A DNA stretch of 64,000 bases from Pseudomonadota bacterium (lineage in GTDB: Bacteria; Pseudomonadota; Gammaproteobacteria; Steroidobacterales; Steroidobacteraceae): positions 1-64,000 of the forward strand of contig JAFEDU010000003.1 of assembly GCA_018241425.1 (NCBI GenBank). The letters run 5' to 3'. The position numbers and the translations under genes are program-made. The notes under the pieces are model-generated. The model searched no databases. It saw nothing but the letters and a program-made list of their open reading frames with translations, and was not told the DNA's origin. Of the stretch, positions 55,848 through 64,000 are shown in pieces (the first letter of the stretch is position 1; each line of letters starts with the position of its first letter).

Positions 55848-58001
55848 TCAGCCGGGCAGGCGCGAGAGGTCGGCGATCCCGCCGAAGAGCGCCTGCAGCT
55901 CGGCCAGCAGCTGCAGCCGGTTGGTGCGCAGCTGCGGGTTCTCGTCCATGACCATCACCTGGTCGAAGAACGCATCGACCGCCGGGCGCAGTTGCGAGAG
56001 GCGCCCCAGGGCCGCGGTGTACTGGCGGCCTGCGGTGCTCGCGGCGACGCCCTCCTTGAGCGCCCGCAGCGCATCGTAGAGGCGCACCTCGGCGTCCTCC
56101 TTCAGGTGCTCCACCGAGACGGTGCCGCTGGCGGCGGCGGGGGCCTTCTTCAGGATGTTCGCGATGCGCTTGTTGGCCGCGGTCAGGCTGCCGGCCTCCG
56201 GCAGGTCGAGGAAGGCCGACAGCGCCTTGATCCTCGCATCGAAGTCCAGGGGCGAGGCGGGGCGGGACGCCAGCACCGCGTCGAACATCTCGGTCGTGAC
56301 CGCCACCCGTCCCGGCGCGGCGCTCGCGCGCTCCAGGTAATAGGCGCGCAGCCGCTCCATGAGGAAGTCGTAGATCCAGCCCGCCACGACATCCGCCCCC
56401 ACGTGCGCCTTGGGCGCCGCCTGCGGGGCGGCCTGCGAGCGCAACCGGTCGATGTCGGCCCGCACGCCCGCGACCGCGAGGTCGATGAGGCGCTTCAGGT
56501 CGATCTCCAGCTGCTTCTCGATGAGGATGCGCTGGATGCCGAGCGCGGCGCGGCGCAGGCCGAACGGGTCCTTGTTGCCCGTCGGGCGCTCGCCGAGCGC
56601 GAAGATGCCGGCGAGCGTGTCGAGCTTGTCGGCGATCGCGACCGCGATCCCGGGACGGCTCTCCGGCAGCGCATCGCCCGCGGCGCGCGGCAGGTAGTGC
56701 TCGCGGATCGCCTGGGCGACGTCGGCGGCCTCCCCATCGGCGCGCGCGTAGTAGCTGCCCATGATGCCCTGCAGCTCCGGGAACTCCCCGACCATGGCGG
56801 TGAGCAGGTCGCACTTGGCGAGCTCGGCGGCGCGGCGGGTGTCGTCCGTGGGTCCGTTGATCGCGGCCGCCACGTCGATGGCGAGCGCCACGGTCCGGCG
56901 CATCTTGTCCCCGAGCGACCCGAGCTTGGCCTGGAAGGTGACCGCATCCAGCGCGCGCAGGTGCGACGCGAGCGGGGCCTTGCGGTCCTGGTCCCAGAAG
57001 AAGGCGGCATCCGCCAGGCGCGGGCGCACCACGCGTTCGTTGCCCTCGCGCACCTTGGAAGGGTCGCGGCTCTCGATGTTCGCGACCGCGATGAAGGCGG
57101 GCTTGAGCTTTCCGTCCGCATCCTCCACCGGGAAGTAGCGCTGGTGGTCCTGGAGCGTCGAGGTCAGCACCTCGCGCGGCAGGGCGAGGAAGCGCTCCTC
57201 GAACCGCCCGGCGAGCGCCACCGGCCACTCCACCAGCGCCGTCACCTCATCGAGCAGCGGCTCCGTGATCAGCGCGCGGCCGCCCAAGCTCACCGCGAGC
57301 GAGGTGACCTCCTGGCGGATCCGCTCGCGGCGCTTGCCGAAGTCCGCGATCACGCGGCCGCGGTCGGCGAGCGTGCGCTCGTAGGCGCCCGGGGAGGTGA
57401 TGCGCAGCGCCTTGGGCGCGTGGAAGCGGTGGCCGTAGGTGGAATGTCCCGCCGGAGTGTCCAGGAGCGTCGCCGGAACCACGTCGGGCCCGAACAGCAT
57501 CACCACCCAGTGCACCGGGCGCACGAACATCGCATCGCCCGAGCCCCAGTGCATGCGGCGCGGGATCGGCAGCGCATCGAGGGAGGCTTGCACGATGCCC
57601 GGCAGGAGGTCGACCGCGCGCTCGCCCGCGCGCGTGCCGACGAAGAACAGGAACGTGCCCTTGCCCTCTTCCTGGCGCTCCAGGGCCTCGACCCTGGTGC
57701 CGCAGCTCTCGGCGAAGGCGAGCGCGGCGCGCGTCGGGGCGCCTGAGGCCTCGAAGGCGGCCGAGACCGGCGGCCCCTTGCGGCGCTGGTGCTGCTCGGG
57801 CTGGCGGTTGGCGAGCCGCTTCACGAACACCGCCAGTCGCCGGGGACTGGAGTAACCGGTGACTTCCCCGTGCGCGAGCTGCGCCTTGTCCAGGCCCGCG
57901 GCGACGCCGGAGACGAAGGCGCGCTCCAGGGTGTGCAGCGCCTTGGGCGGCAGCTCCTCGGTGCCGATCTCGACGAGGAAGTCGTGGTGCTCGATCTTCA
58001 T
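55848..58001 (-). CDS. glyS: glycyl-tRNA synthetase beta subunit
   Basis: A 717-residue subunit, normal length, from ATG 58001. It opens [18 protein letters not shown] and has the family block [15 protein letters not shown]. Anticodon and tRNA recognition depend on it. The ATG overlaps the glyQ stop by four bases; the frame stays open upstream only inside glyQ. Confidence 0.96.
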   Translation of the reverse strand: MKIEHHDFLVEIGTEELPPKALHTLERAFVSGVAAGLDKAQLAHGEVTGYSSPRRLAVFVKRLANRQPEQHQRRKGPPVSAAFEASGAPTRAALAFAESCGTRVEALERQEEGKGTFLFFVGTRAGERAVDLLPGIVQASLDALPIPRRMHWGSGDAMFVRPVHWVVMLFGPDVVPATLLDTPAGHSTYGHRFHAPKALRITSPGAYERTLADRGRVIADFGKRRERIRQEVTSLAVSLGGRALITEPLLDEVTALVEWPVALAGRFEERFLALPREVLTSTLQDHQRYFPVEDADGKLKPAFIAVANIESRDPSKVREGNERVVRPRLADAAFFWDQDRKAPLASHLRALDAVTFQAKLGSLGDKMRRTVALAIDVAAAINGPTDDTRRAAELAKCDLLTAMVGEFPELQGIMGSYYARADGEAADVAQAIREHYLPRAAGDALPESRPGIAVAIADKLDTLAGIFALGERPTGNKDPFGLRRAALGIQRILIEKQLEIDLKRLIDLAVAGVRADIDRLRSQAAPQAAPKAHVGADVVAGWIYDFLMERLRAYYLERASAAPGRVAVTTEMFDAVLASRPASPLDFDARIKALSAFLDLPEAGSLTAANKRIANILKKAPAAASGTVSVEHLKEDAEVRLYDALRALKEGVAASTAGRQYTAALGRLSQLRPAVDAFFDQVMVMDENPQLRTNRLQLLAELQALFGGIADLSRLPG

Positions 58002-58951
58002 GCCGCGCTGCCTGCGGCCTTCGGCGGCACGTTCTTCAGGAGCGGGAAGCCGAGCGCCTCGCGCGACTCGTAGTAGGCCTTGGCGACGCCGCTCGCGAGC
58101 GCGCGCACCCTGAGGATGTAGCGCTGGCGCTCGGTGACCGAGATCGCGCGGCGCGCATCCAGGAGATTGAAGGTGTGCGAGGCGCGCAGCACCTGCTCGT
58201 AGGCCGGCAGCGGCAGCTTCGCCTTCAGGAGCTCGCGGCACAGCCGCTCGTGGTTCTCGAAGCTGGCGAAGAGCGTCGGCACGTCGGCGTGCTCGAAGTT
58301 GTAGGCCGACTGCTCGACCTCGTTCTGGTGGTAGACGTCGCCGTAGGTGATGCGCCCGCCCGGCCCGTCGCTCCAGAGGATGTCGTAGATGCTCTCCACG
58401 CCCTGCAGGTACATCGCCAGGCGCTCGAGCCCGTAGGTGATCTCGCCCGTGACCGGGCGGCAGTCGAGCCCGCCCGCCTGCTGGAAGTAGGTGAACTGCG
58501 TGACCTCCATGCCGTTCAGCCACACCTCCCACCCCAGGCCCCAGGCCCCGAGCGTGGGCGACTCCCAGTTGTCCTCGACGAAGCGCACGTCGTGCACCAA
58601 GGGGTCGAGGCCGAGCGCCGTGAGGCTCCCGAGGTACAGGTCGAGGATGTCCGGCGGCGAGGGCTTGATGGCCACCTGGTACTGGTAGTAGTGCTGCAGG
58701 CGGAACGGGTTGTCGCCGTAGCGGCCGTCGGTGGGACGGCGCGAGGGCTGCACGTAGGCCGCGCGCCAGGGCTCAGGTCCCACCGCGCGCAGGAACGTCG
58801 CGGTGTGGAAGGTGCCGGCCCCCACTTCCATGTCGTAGGGCTGCAGGATCACGCAGCCCACGTCCGCCCAGTACTGCTGCAGGGCGAAGATCAGGTCCTG
58901 GAACGTGCGCGGGGTGCGGCCGGATTTCAGGGGAGCGCCCAATTCCAACAA
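57998..58951 (-). CDS. glyQ: glycyl-tRNA synthetase alpha subunit
   Basis: Catalytic class II subunit, about 317 residues. The core [18 protein letters not shown] and [19 protein letters not shown], with [10 protein letters not shown], are the family signatures. No ATG is available near the expected N-terminus; the likely start is one of several TTG codons around 58942-58951, so a few residues are uncertain. Confidence 0.95.
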   Translation of the reverse strand: MLELGAPLKSGRTPRTFQDLIFALQQYWADVGCVILQPYDMEVGAGTFHTATFLRAVGPEPWRAAYVQPSRRPTDGRYGDNPFRLQHYYQYQVAIKPSPPDILDLYLGSLTALGLDPLVHDVRFVEDNWESPTLGAWGLGWEVWLNGMEVTQFTYFQQAGGLDCRPVTGEITYGLERLAMYLQGVESIYDILWSDGPGGRITYGDVYHQNEVEQSAYNFEHADVPTLFASFENHERLCRELLKAKLPLPAYEQVLRASHTFNLLDARRAISVTERQRYILRVRALASGVAKAYYESREALGFPLLKNVPPKAAGSAA

Positions 58952-59132
58952 CTCGTTAAGGTTAAAGAGCGCGCGAGTATACCCAGCGTGCCTCGCCGCA
59001 GTGCTGCGGTGGCCGGATGTGCCCCAACGCCCCCGCGCGCACCGGAGAGGTGCTTAAGCCGCAGCGGCGGATGCGCACCGGCAGCGCACCGCAGGGCGCT
59101 TCCGCCCTTAATTGGTGCAATAATCCCGGGTG

Positions 59133-59153
59133 TTCGCACTAATATGGTGCGAA
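59133..59153. promoter_or_regulatory. NtrC-binding site upstream of glnA
   Basis: A near-perfect palindrome: left half TTCGCACTAA, right half TATGGTGCGAA. It matches the NtrC consensus (GCAC-N5-TGGTGC). It lies 50 bases upstream of the sigma-54 promoter, a normal enhancer distance. Confidence 0.75.
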
Positions 59154-59202
59154 AAGGCGGTTGGGTCACGCGTAAGTGACTGATCCACCTCGGATAACGG
59201 TC

Positions 59203-59218
59203 TGGCACACCCCCTGCA
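59203..59218 (+). promoter_or_regulatory. sigma-54 promoter of glnA
   Basis: TGGCACACCCCCTGCA matches the sigma-54 -24/-12 consensus TGGCAC-N5-TTGCA with one mismatch in the -12 element, and the GG/GC spacing is exact. Transcription should start near 59228, leaving a leader of about 90 bases before ATG 59318. Confidence 0.8.
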
Positions 59219-59317
59219 ATAAGGGTGCACTCCTTTCCGCCCAGACGGGCGCGATGCTCCGCGCCTGCAAAGGCAGCCAGCGGCGGTGAGGAGGCTAACC
59301 CCTTTCCCGGAGGCGAT

Positions 59318-60727
59318 ATGACACCCAGCGATGTTCTCAAGCTCATAAAAGAAAAGCAGGCGAAGTTCGCCGACCTGCGCTTCACCGATACGCGCGGCAA
59401 GGAACAGCACGTGACGATCCCGGCACGGCTCGTCGACGAGGACCTGTTCCGCGACGGCAAGATGTTCGACGGCTCCTCGATCGCCGGCTGGAAGGGCATC
59501 AACGAGTCGGACATGATCCTGATGCCCGACGCCTCGACCGCGGTGATCGACCCGTTCTTCGAGGAGACCACGGTCGACATCCGCTGCGACGTGATCGAGC
59601 CGGCGACGATGCAGGGCTACGAGCGCGACCCGCGCTCGCTCGCCAAGCGCGCCGAGGCCTACCTCAAGTCCACCGGCATCGCCGACTCGGCGCTGTTCGG
59701 CCCGGAAAACGAATTCTTCATCTTCGACTCGGTGCGCTGGACCAACGAGATGCGCGGCGCCTCCTACACCATCGACTCGGTGCAGGGCGCATGGAACTCG
59801 ATGACCGAGTACCAGGACGGCAACAAGGGCCATCGCCCCGGCATCAAGGGCGGCTACTTCCCCGTGCCGCCGGTCGATGCCTTCCAGGACATCCGCTCGG
59901 CCATGTGCCTCGCCTGCGAGGAACTGGGCCTGGTGGTCGAGGTGCACCACCACGAGGTCGCCACCGGCGGCCAGTCGGAGATCGGCATCGGCGCCGGCAC
60001 GCTGGTCTACAAGGCCGACCAGGTGCAGCTGCTCAAGTACGCCGTGCACAACGTGGCCCACGGCTACGGCAAGACCGCGACCTTCATGCCCAAGCCCCTG
60101 GTGGGCGACAACGGCAGCGGCATGCACGTGCACCAGTCGCTGCAGAAGGACGGCAAGGCGCTGTTCGCCGGCGACAAGTACGGTGGCCTCTCCGACACCG
60201 CCCTCTACTACATCGGCGGCATCATCAAGCACGCCAAGGCGCTCAACGCCTTCACCAACGCCGGCACCAACAGCTACAAGCGCCTGGTCCCGGGCTTCGA
60301 GGCCCCCGTGATGCTCGCCTACTCGGCGCGCAACCGCTCCGCCTCGATCCGCATCCCGTGGGTGTCGAACCCCAAGGCGCGCCGCATCGAAGTGCGCTTC
60401 CCGGACTCGAGCGCCAACCCCTACTTCGCCTTCGCGGCGATGATGCTGGCGGGCCTGGACGGCATCCAGAACAAGATCCACCCCGGCGACCCCGCCGACA
60501 AGGATCTCTACGACCTGGAGCCCGAGGAGGCCAAGCACATCCCGCAGGTGTGCCACTCGCTCGACATGGCGCTCGAGCACCTCGACAAGGACCGCGAGTT
60601 CCTGACGCGCGGCGGGGTGTTCACCAACGACGTCATCAACGCCTACCTCGATCTGAAGATGCAGGAGGTCACGCGCTTCCGCATGTCCACGCACCCGATC
60701 GAGATGGAGCTGTACTACAGCTGCTGA
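59318..60727 (+). CDS. glnA: glutamine synthetase type I
   Basis: A 469-residue enzyme forming glutamine from glutamate and ammonia with ATP. Motifs: [19 protein letters not shown], the ATP/glutamate site [25 protein letters not shown], and the adenylylation loop [19 protein letters not shown] with the target tyrosine, so GlnE-type control is likely. ATG 59318 follows CGGAGG. It is the classical target of the ntrBC genes downstream. Confidence 0.98.
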   Translation: MTPSDVLKLIKEKQAKFADLRFTDTRGKEQHVTIPARLVDEDLFRDGKMFDGSSIAGWKGINESDMILMPDASTAVIDPFFEETTVDIRCDVIEPATMQGYERDPRSLAKRAEAYLKSTGIADSALFGPENEFFIFDSVRWTNEMRGASYTIDSVQGAWNSMTEYQDGNKGHRPGIKGGYFPVPPVDAFQDIRSAMCLACEELGLVVEVHHHEVATGGQSEIGIGAGTLVYKADQVQLLKYAVHNVAHGYGKTATFMPKPLVGDNGSGMHVHQSLQKDGKALFAGDKYGGLSDTALYYIGGIIKHAKALNAFTNAGTNSYKRLVPGFEAPVMLAYSARNRSASIRIPWVSNPKARRIEVRFPDSSANPYFAFAAMMLAGLDGIQNKIHPGDPADKDLYDLEPEEAKHIPQVCHSLDMALEHLDKDREFLTRGGVFTNDVINAYLDLKMQEVTRFRMSTHPIEMELYYSC

Positions 60728-60752
60728 TGCGATGACGGACAAGGAGTTCTCG

Positions 60753-60853
60753 CCCGCACCTGACAGGAACGGCCCGTGCCGTGGCCGCCCTGCAGGTGCG
60801 GGGGGGAAAGGGGCGCGGGTAGCGGCGTCTCACAGATGCCGCTACCCGCTTTT
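60753..60853 (+). terminator. glnA terminator with two stacked hairpins
   Basis: First hairpin: CCCGCACCTG (60753-60762) with CAGGTGCGGG (60793-60802). Second: GCGGGTAGCGGC (60815-60826) with GCCGCTACCCGC (60838-60849), a 12-base-pair perfect stem followed by TTTT (60850-60853). The second is a good intrinsic terminator. Confidence 0.8.
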
Positions 60854-60888
60854 GTCCGCACCGCGCGCCGGGGTTATGCTGATCCCAC

Positions 60889-61425
60889 ATGCGCACACTC
60901 CTCTTTACCTTAATCTCGCTCGCCGCGGCCGTGGCCCTGGCAGGACCCACCATCTACAAGTGGGTCGACGATGCGGGCGTGGTGCACTACTCCGACCAGC
61001 CGCACGCGAACGCGCAGAAGGTCACGGTGGACGCACCGCAGACCTACAACGCCGGCGCGCTGCCGCAGCTGCAGGACAACCCGGGCAGTGCGCCCGCGGC
61101 GGCGCCCTACACCGGCTGCGCGATTGCCCAGCCCCTCGAGCAGCAGGACTTCTCCAACGTCGATGCGCTGACCATCGCGGTGCGCACCGAGCCGCAGCTG
61201 CACCCGGGCGACCAGGTCTTCATCACCCTCGACGGCGCGCTCCTGAACGGCGGCTCGGCCACGGGCCCGACCTTCACGGTCTCACCGGTGGACCGCGGCA
61301 CGCACACCGTGCAGGCGGTGGTGCGCGACGCGACCGGCGCGGTGCAGTGCCAGACGAGCACGGTCACCTTCAACGTCCGCCAGACCTCGATCCGCAACCC
61401 CTCCAACCCGATCCGGCCGCACTGA
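60889..61425 (+). CDS. exported DUF4124 domain protein
   Basis: A 178-residue protein with a signal peptide (about 1-19) and an N-terminal DUF4124 domain (TIYKWVDDAGVVHYSDQP). The C-terminal part is a beta-sandwich-like region (VFITLDGALLNGGS and TVQAVVRDATG). Small DUF4124 proteins commonly lie between glnA and ntrB in gammaproteobacteria; function is unknown. Confidence 0.88.
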   Translation: MRTLLFTLISLAAAVALAGPTIYKWVDDAGVVHYSDQPHANAQKVTVDAPQTYNAGALPQLQDNPGSAPAAAPYTGCAIAQPLEQQDFSNVDALTIAVRTEPQLHPGDQVFITLDGALLNGGSATGPTFTVSPVDRGTHTVQAVVRDATGAVQCQTSTVTFNVRQTSIRNPSNPIRPH

Positions 61426-61459
61426 GCGGCCGCCGCGCGCCGCGCGGCGCGGCGGCCCC

Positions 61460-62547
61460 GTGATCGCTGAGGCGTCCGCACCCTCGGTGCTGGCGCATTT
61501 CGATGCGGCCGACCTCCTGGATGCCCTCTCCACGGGCATCCTCATGCTCGATGCGCAGCTGTGCCCGGTGTACGCCAACGTCGCCGCCCAGGACCTGCTC
61601 GCCTTCAGCCTGAAGATGGCGCGCGGCCGCCCGTTCACCGACTTCCTGCACGACGCGGAAGGCCTGCGCGGGATCCTGAAGCGCGCGCTCGAGACCGGCG
61701 AGAGCCTCGCCGACCGCGAGGTGGCGATACGGCCCGCGGGCGCGCCGCGCGAGGTGCGCACGCTCGATGTCACCATCACGCCGTTTGCGGGGCTGACCGG
61801 CACGCAGCTCCTGATCGAGGTCGCCGACACCACGCAGCGCCAGCGCATCTCGCGCGAGAACGACCTGCTGGCGCGCCTGGACGGCAGCCGCCTGATGGTC
61901 CGCCAGCTCGCGCACGAGATCAAAAACCCCCTGGGCGGCCTGCGCGGCGCCGCGCAGCTGCTCGAGCGCGAGCTGCCCAAGGCCTCCATGAAGGAGTACA
62001 CGCAGGTCATCATCGGGGAGGCCGACCGGCTCACCGCGCTGGTCGACTCCATGTCCGGCCCGACGCGCGCGCCGGCCAAGACGCTCATCAACGTGCACGA
62101 GGTGTGCGAGCACGTGTACCACCTGCTGCGCGCCGAAGCCCCTCCGGGCATCGTCATCGAGCGCGACTACGACCCGAGCCTGCCGGAGGCGATGCTCGAC
62201 CGGCACCAGATCATCCAGGCGCTGCTCAACGTGGCGCGCAACGCGCTGCAGGCGCAGGGGGACCTGGGGCGCATCGTGCTGCGCACGCGTGCGCGCTCGC
62301 ACGCCACCATCGGCTCGGTGCAGCACCGGCTGATCGCGAGCCTGCAGGTCGAGGACGCAGGCCCTGGCGTGCCGCAGCACCTGCGCTCCTCCATCTTCTA
62401 TCCGCTCGTGACCGGGCGTCCCAACGGCACGGGCCTGGGGCTCGCCGTGGCGCAGGAGCTGGTCACCCGCAACGGCGGCATCATCGAGTTCGAGAGTGAA
62501 ACGGGGCGCACGGTGTTCAGCCTGCTACTGCCCCTGGGAGAGGATCC

Positions 62548-62551
<4 letters not shown>
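61460..62551 (+). CDS. ntrB: nitrogen regulation sensor histidine kinase NtrB
   Basis: A 363-residue soluble kinase from GTG 61460. A PAS domain (about 12-125) precedes the phosphoacceptor motif RQLAHEIKNPLGGLRGAAQ and the ATPase motifs NVARNALQAQ and GTGLGLAVAQ. Under nitrogen limitation it phosphorylates NtrC. The gene ends four bases into ntrC. Confidence 0.95.
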
Positions 62552-63969
<1,418 letters not shown>

Positions 63970-63981
63970 TCGTCCCGATGG

Positions 63982-63997
63982 GAACCTTGTAAGGTTC
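63982..63997. repeat. short inverted repeat after ntrC
   Basis: GAACCTT and AAGGTTC separated by two bases, 13 bases after the ntrC stop. It could be an operator or part of a terminator cut by the window edge. Nothing more can be said. Confidence 0.3.
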
Positions 63998-64000
63998 GCC

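Larger units (their letters stand above)
58952..59317. promoter_or_regulatory. glyQ-glnA divergent intergenic region
   Basis: A 366-base gap without a supported gene. It holds the glyQ promoter on one side and the nitrogen-regulated glnA promoter on the other: an NtrC-type palindrome, a TTGGTGCAA half-site (59112-59120), a sigma-54 promoter and a 100-base leader. No riboswitch was recognised. Confidence 0.7.

Overview
The window is one 64 kb piece of a very GC-rich chromosome. The replication-origin gene order, a glyQ/glyS pair, a glnA-ntrB-ntrC cluster and a ctaG/SURF1/ctaA/ctaB oxidase cluster point to a gammaproteobacterium. The two large TonB-type outer-membrane barrels, the TPR-sulfotransferase and the exported S9 peptidase fit the Xanthomonadales/Nevskiales/Steroidobacter area. 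The taxonomic call is an inference from gene content. No tRNA, rRNA, CRISPR array, prophage or insertion sequence was recognised.

Layout. 1-7141 is an aa3-type cytochrome c oxidase cluster: ctaD (5' truncated by the window edge), a 45-aa membrane peptide, ctaG, coxC, a DUF2909 protein, SURF1, a SCO-like CxxxC protein, ctaA and ctaB, with a nitrobindin-like gene on the opposite strand. 7203-10501 holds small accessory genes, including a VOC protein, glyoxalase II, a lipoprotein and a ParE/RHH toxin-antitoxin pair. 10579-18470 has an S9 peptidase, a TPR-sulfotransferase, a TonB-dependent receptor and a PerM-type permease. 18504-23527 carries uvrD, trkA and trkH. 23667-29615 has stress and envelope genes: a CBS protein, a SIMPL protein, a CheD-like protein lacking its nucleophile, a small HExxH protein, and a Nat-type ABC exporter with an alpha/beta hydrolase. 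29753-34091 is mnmG-pyrF-oppA, followed by a divergent epimerase/LysR pair.

The most unusual part is 36082-40673. It is a two-gene, translationally coupled module of a SIR2-like/TIR fusion protein and an nSTAND1-type P-loop NTPase with a membrane segment and a long TPR region. This looks like an NLR-like immune or signalling system. It sits between mnmG and mnmE, genes that are normally close together near the origin.

43191-54084 is the origin region. mnmE, yidC, yidD, rnpA and rpmH run leftward; dnaA, dnaN, recF and gyrB run rightward. Four DnaA-box-like sequences lie between dnaA and dnaN (candidate oriC). Three near-perfect parS sites lie in the dnaN-recF gap and inside recF, although parA and parB are not in the window.

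54175-63969 holds an FkbM methyltransferase, a leftward glyQ-glyS-acyltransferase operon, and the nitrogen-control cluster glnA, a DUF4124 protein, ntrB and ntrC. A sigma-54 promoter and an NtrC-type palindrome are visible upstream of glnA, so the regulators and their classical target are adjacent.
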